This document shows positions 6,194-7,428 of a stretch of 7,428 bases of DNA, one piece after another. The stretch is from the NCBI GenBank assembly GCA_014859075.1, contig JACUUW010000094.1, forward strand, positions 1 to 7,428, given 5' to 3'. The notes below the pieces were generated by a model. The model was not told the DNA's origin, did no database searches, and saw only the letters and a program-made list of their open reading frames with translations. Source of the stretch: Desulforudis sp. (lineage in GTDB: Bacteria; Bacillota; Desulfotomaculia; Desulfotomaculales; Desulforudaceae). The number at the start of each line of letters is the position of its first letter. Positions within the stretch are counted from its first letter, which is position 1. A program made the position numbers and the translations under genes.

Positions 6194-6592
6194 CTACTTG
6201 GTGTCGTCCTGATAGTCCTGATAGTCCGGAATCTGCTCCCTGAGCAGGTCTTCTTGCTGATCCTTCTTCTGTACGTTGATCACCGTTTTCAGGACCTTGT
6301 TGATCAAGTCCTGGTAGCGTTTCTGGGATTCCTGAAAAGCAATGATACTGGGGTGTTTTGACATCGTCAGTTCCATTTTTTCCAGGGAGCGGATTTCATC
6401 CTGGGAGAGTTCCACGCCCCGTGCCTGCTTCTTCTGGGCGGTATCCTGCATGGCGTGAAACGTTTTCAGCATTTCCAGGGCCGCGTCGTCGTTAAACATT
6501 ACCTTCTGTCTTGCTTTCACTTCCTTGTATTCCGGAGACTCCGTAAGAACCTGGCCCAATTCCCGGGCCTTACTCAAGACCGCATCAGACAT
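6194..6592 (-). CDS. YlbF/YmcA (DUF964) family protein
   Basis: Small, highly charged, helical cytoplasmic protein of 132 residues resembling the Com_YlbF family, which includes B. subtilis YlbF, YmcA and YheA. Visible features are the N-terminal helix (LSKARELGQVLTESPEYKEV, 6-25), a FNDDAALEML segment (33-42) and a long coiled-coil-like C-terminal half containing IIAFQESQKRYQDLINKV (83-100). YlbF and YmcA act with YaaT to modulate RNase Y and carry Fe-S clusters through C-terminal cysteines. This protein has no cysteine at all, so it cannot bind such a cluster and may be closer to YheA-like members. The start is ATG at 6592 (MSDAVL), set by AGGAGG at 6601-6606 with an 8-base spacer; the longer in-frame start has no such site. 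The acidic end (PDYQDYQDD) is encoded by a 9-base tandem repeat. It is monocistronic in view and convergent to the apr-like pair. Confidence 0.8.
   Translation of the reverse strand: MSDAVLSKARELGQVLTESPEYKEVKARQKVMFNDDAALEMLKTFHAMQDTAQKKQARGVELSQDEIRSLEKMELTMSKHPSIIAFQESQKRYQDLINKVLKTVINVQKKDQQEDLLREQIPDYQDYQDDTK
6206..6227. repeat. 9-bp tandem repeat in the 3' end of the ylbF-family gene
   Basis: GTCCTGATA occurs at 6206-6214 and 6215-6223, followed by a partial third copy GTCC. It is in frame (9 = 3 codons) and encodes the repeated Asp-Tyr-Gln of the C-terminal tail, so copy-number slippage would lengthen or shorten the tail without a frameshift. Confidence 0.8.
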
Positions 6593-6693
6593 CGAAAAAC
6601 CTCCTGTTAAGAATATCACGAAGAATAAGCGTCCGATTCATCCAAACGTTCAACCGGTTGCCGTGAACCCTTGATTCTCGGCCATATTCACAT

Positions 6694-6722
6694 ATTATAC
6701 CACGCGTGCCGGGAAACAACAA
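6694..6722 (-). promoter_or_regulatory. Sigma-A promoter of the ylbF-family gene
   Basis: On the minus strand, TTGTTG (6722-6717) is followed after exactly 17 bases by a perfect TATAAT (6699-6694). Transcription would start near 6687 and give a 5' UTR of roughly 95 nt ending in AGGAGG and the ATG at 6592. Confidence 0.75.
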
Positions 6723-6790
6723 ACCTCCAGGAATGTGATTATTTAAGCAATAACAGATCCGGTTTCCGGCCGGGCAACAGGCCGTGTTCG

Positions 6791-6805
6791 ACAGGCTTCG
6801 CCTGT
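6791..6805. repeat. Small perfect hairpin
   Basis: ACAGGC (6791-6796) and GCCTGT (6800-6805) form a 6-bp stem around TTC. There is no T run on either side, so it is not an obvious terminator. It lies upstream of the predicted aprB promoter, and its function is unknown. Confidence 0.4.
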
Positions 6806-6916
6806 AATCGCCAGTTCCGTGAAGCGTTGGCAGTTTGTTTTGTCTGATTGGTTTCCTGGGCCGGGAAAGCGAGCGAAAATGGTAGAACTCGGGGGTTCCT
6901 TTCGTGGATTTGGGAC

Positions 6917-6945
6917 TTGCCATGAATAGAGAGACATGCTATAGT
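6917..6945 (+). promoter_or_regulatory. Extended -10 sigma-A promoter upstream of aprB
   Basis: TTGCCA (6917-6922), a 17-base spacer and TATAGT (6940-6945), preceded by TG one base upstream (TGC-TATAGT), make a good extended -10 promoter. The start point would be near 6952. This is the best promoter on the plus strand before aprB, though a closer one cannot be excluded. Confidence 0.65.
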
Positions 6946-6953
6946 GAACGCAA

Positions 6954-6972
6954 TCCGGGTCCTGTACCCGGA
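6954..6972 (+). promoter_or_regulatory. 5'-terminal stem-loop of the aprB leader
   Basis: TCCGGGT (6954-6960) pairs perfectly with ACCCGGA (6966-6972) around CCTGT. It begins only two or three bases after the predicted transcription start, a position typical of 5' stem-loops that protect mRNA from decay. It could also be a DNA operator just downstream of the promoter. Confidence 0.5.
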
Positions 6973-7170
6973 AGAAGAGTCTGGGCGCCGTATCATATGT
7001 GCCGGGCTTCACAATGGTTCTAACACCCACTAGTCAGTTAATTCTTGTTGAAAATACCCGTATGAAAAAGACTTCACAAAAAACTGTTCTTTGCCGGCAG
7101 GAAAACGGAGTGGTACGTAGAAATTAGAATCTTGTGAGTGAACAGATTTATTTCTGGAGTTTCACCCGCT

Positions 7171-7206
7171 GCTTCCGCCCGGAAGGAGTAATTGGCGGCT
7201 TCCGGG
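7171..7206 (+). promoter_or_regulatory. Cluster of mutually exclusive stems in the aprB leader
   Basis: Three pairings share bases: CTTCC with GGAAG (7172-7176 with 7181-7185), CCGCC with GGCGG (7175-7179 with 7194-7198), and CCCGGAAG with CTTCCGGG (7178-7185 with 7199-7206, 8 bp). The strand can therefore fold in at least two ways, as in attenuators and riboswitch expression platforms. No T run follows, so control by intrinsic termination is not evident. Confidence 0.45.
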
Positions 7207-7213
7207 AAGGGGG

Positions 7214-7306
7214 ATGAGGGTGACCGAAACCGTTACAGAGCAGTCCAAGCTTTGGGGGAGAAGGGAGTGGTGCTGCACCGAAAGTGCCGGAAGAGTCTGC
7301 CGATGA
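7214..7306 (+). CDS. Possible cysteine-containing leader peptide
   Basis: Short ORF of 30 codons from ATG 7214, or 28 from GTG 7220, ending at TGA 7304-7306. GAAGGGGG (7206-7213) lies 6 bases before GTG 7220, a good ribosome binding site for that start. The C-terminal half carries two adjacent Cys codons and a third nine codons later (EWCC...RVCR). It ends 48 bases before the aprB ATG and overlaps the long-range stem, so ribosome progress would change the leader fold. No similarity to a known peptide is recognised. Chance remains a serious alternative for so short an ORF. Confidence 0.3.
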   Translation: MRVTETVTEQSKLWGRREWCCTESAGRVCR

Positions 7307-7325
7307 TCCATTTGGTCCCAAAGTT
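7248..7325 (+). promoter_or_regulatory. Long-range stem enclosing 58 nt before aprB
   Basis: AGCTTTGGGG (7248-7257) pairs with TCCCAAAGTT (7316-7325) over 10 bp with two G-U pairs. Inside, GGTG/CACC (7269-7272 with 7276-7279) competes with GCAC/GTGC (7275-7278 with 7284-7287). The stem ends 14 bases before AGGAGG of aprB, close enough to affect ribosome loading. The ORF 7214-7306 runs through its left arm. Confidence 0.45.
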
Positions 7326-7354
7326 ACAATGTTTAAATTAGGAGGTTTGAGTCA

Positions 7355-7428
7355 ATGCCGACATTTGTAATGACCGAAAAGTGTGACGGCTGCAAGGGCC
7401 AGGACAAGACTGCGTGCATGTACATTTG
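7355..7428 (+). CDS. aprB: APS reductase beta subunit AprB, 3' truncated by the window
   Basis: First 24 codons of a second AprB. The N-terminus MPTFVMTEKCDGCKGQDKTAC closely follows canonical sulfate-reducer AprB, with the first three ligands of a [4Fe-4S] cluster in view at Cys10, Cys13 and Cys21. The next codon begins TG, consistent with the fourth cysteine. ATG 7355 has a strong TAGGAGGT site at 7339-7346 with a 9-base gap from AGGAGG. Against the upstream AprB-like protein, roughly 9-10 of the first 24 residues match, so the two are distinct paralogues, not a recent duplication. In sulfate reducers aprB is normally followed by aprA, which would lie beyond the window. The product takes part in reduction of APS to sulfite and AMP in the cytoplasm. 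Confidence 0.88.
   Translation, partial: MPTFVMTEKCDGCKGQDKTACMYI

Larger units (their letters stand above)
6593..7354. other. Long intergenic region between the ylbF-family gene and aprB
   Basis: About 760 bases with no convincing protein gene and visibly lower GC than the flanks. Overlapping minus-strand open frames between about 6585 and 7030 show no recognisable protein and no good ribosome binding sites. It contains the ylbF-family promoter and 5' UTR (6593-6722), an unexplained part (about 6723-6916) with only small hairpins, a plus-strand promoter (6917-6945) and a leader of about 400 nt before aprB. No insertion sequence, tRNA or CRISPR repeat is seen. Confidence 0.75.
6952..7354 (+). 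promoter_or_regulatory. Predicted structured 5' leader of aprB (about 400 nt)
   Basis: If transcription starts near 6952, aprB has an unusually long leader. It opens with a 7-bp stem-loop and passes an A/T-rich stretch (7021-7160). It then holds a set of competing stems (7171-7206), a GUGAC/GUUAC hairpin (7220-7236), a small ORF (7214-7306) and a 10-bp long-range stem (7248-7325), before AGGAGG at 7340-7345. I do not recognise any known riboswitch class in it. Confidence 0.5.

Noticed and set aside
6585..7030. Three overlapping minus-strand open frames upstream of the ylbF-family gene
   Set aside because: They overlap one another, lack good ribosome binding sites and family motifs, and include the ylbF-family promoter and 5' UTR.
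7014..7127. 37-codon plus-strand ORF in the aprB leader
   Set aside because: No ribosome binding site precedes its ATG and the sequence shows no notable bias; less convincing than the ORF at 7214.
7204..7310. Fluoride, cobalamin, T-box or SRP-like RNA in the leader
   Set aside because: Short pieces such as GGGGATG...GATGATCC or CCGGAAGGAG recall parts of these RNAs, but the required conserved cores and spacing are missing.

Overview
The window looks like chromosomal DNA of a high-GC, dissimilatory sulfate-reducing Firmicute of the Desulfotomaculum / Pelotomaculum / Desulforudis type. Four things suggest this: APS-reductase genes, a YlbF-family gene (a Firmicutes family), strong AGGAGG-type ribosome binding sites with frequent GTG/TTG starts, and the Gly-Cys-Phe-Phe-Asn-Gly-Cys-Cys form of Lgt. 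The lineage is inferred from gene content and sequence style only.

Bases 1-3807 (plus strand) form a tight operon for molybdenum-cofactor (Moco) synthesis. It starts with the 3' part of a MoeA fused to a periplasmic-binding-protein-like domain. MoaC, a MOSC-domain protein and a MogA/MoaB-type protein follow, then the membrane enzyme Lgt. MoaC/MOSC and MOSC/MogA overlap by 19 and 8 bases, so translational coupling is likely.

Bases 3808-3987 are a short spacer with competing inverted repeats and a weak promoter candidate. After it comes a plus-strand pair (3988-6137): a 592-residue AprA-like flavoprotein, then a 113-residue AprB-like protein with two [4Fe-4S] clusters. These are homologous to dissimilatory APS reductase. 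They differ in gene order (alpha before beta), in a shortened beta subunit without the usual C-terminal tail, and in an altered FAD-site motif. A GC-rich hairpin (6157-6180) separates this pair from a convergent YlbF-family gene (6194-6592, minus).

Bases 6593-7354 hold no convincing protein gene apart from one possible short leader ORF. The stretch contains a good minus-strand promoter for the ylbF-family gene and a good plus-strand extended -10 promoter. The latter predicts a leader of about 400 nt in front of a second, canonical-looking aprB, which starts at 7355 and runs off the window. The leader has a stem-loop at its predicted 5' end, a set of mutually exclusive stems, a long-range stem, and a small ORF with three cysteine codons that has its own ribosome binding site.

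Taken together, the window shows two adjacent APS-reductase loci of different type. The divergent one may be a specialised paralogue and the second the main sulfate-respiration enzyme. The most unusual points are the divergent AprA-AprB pair and the long structured leader before the second aprB.
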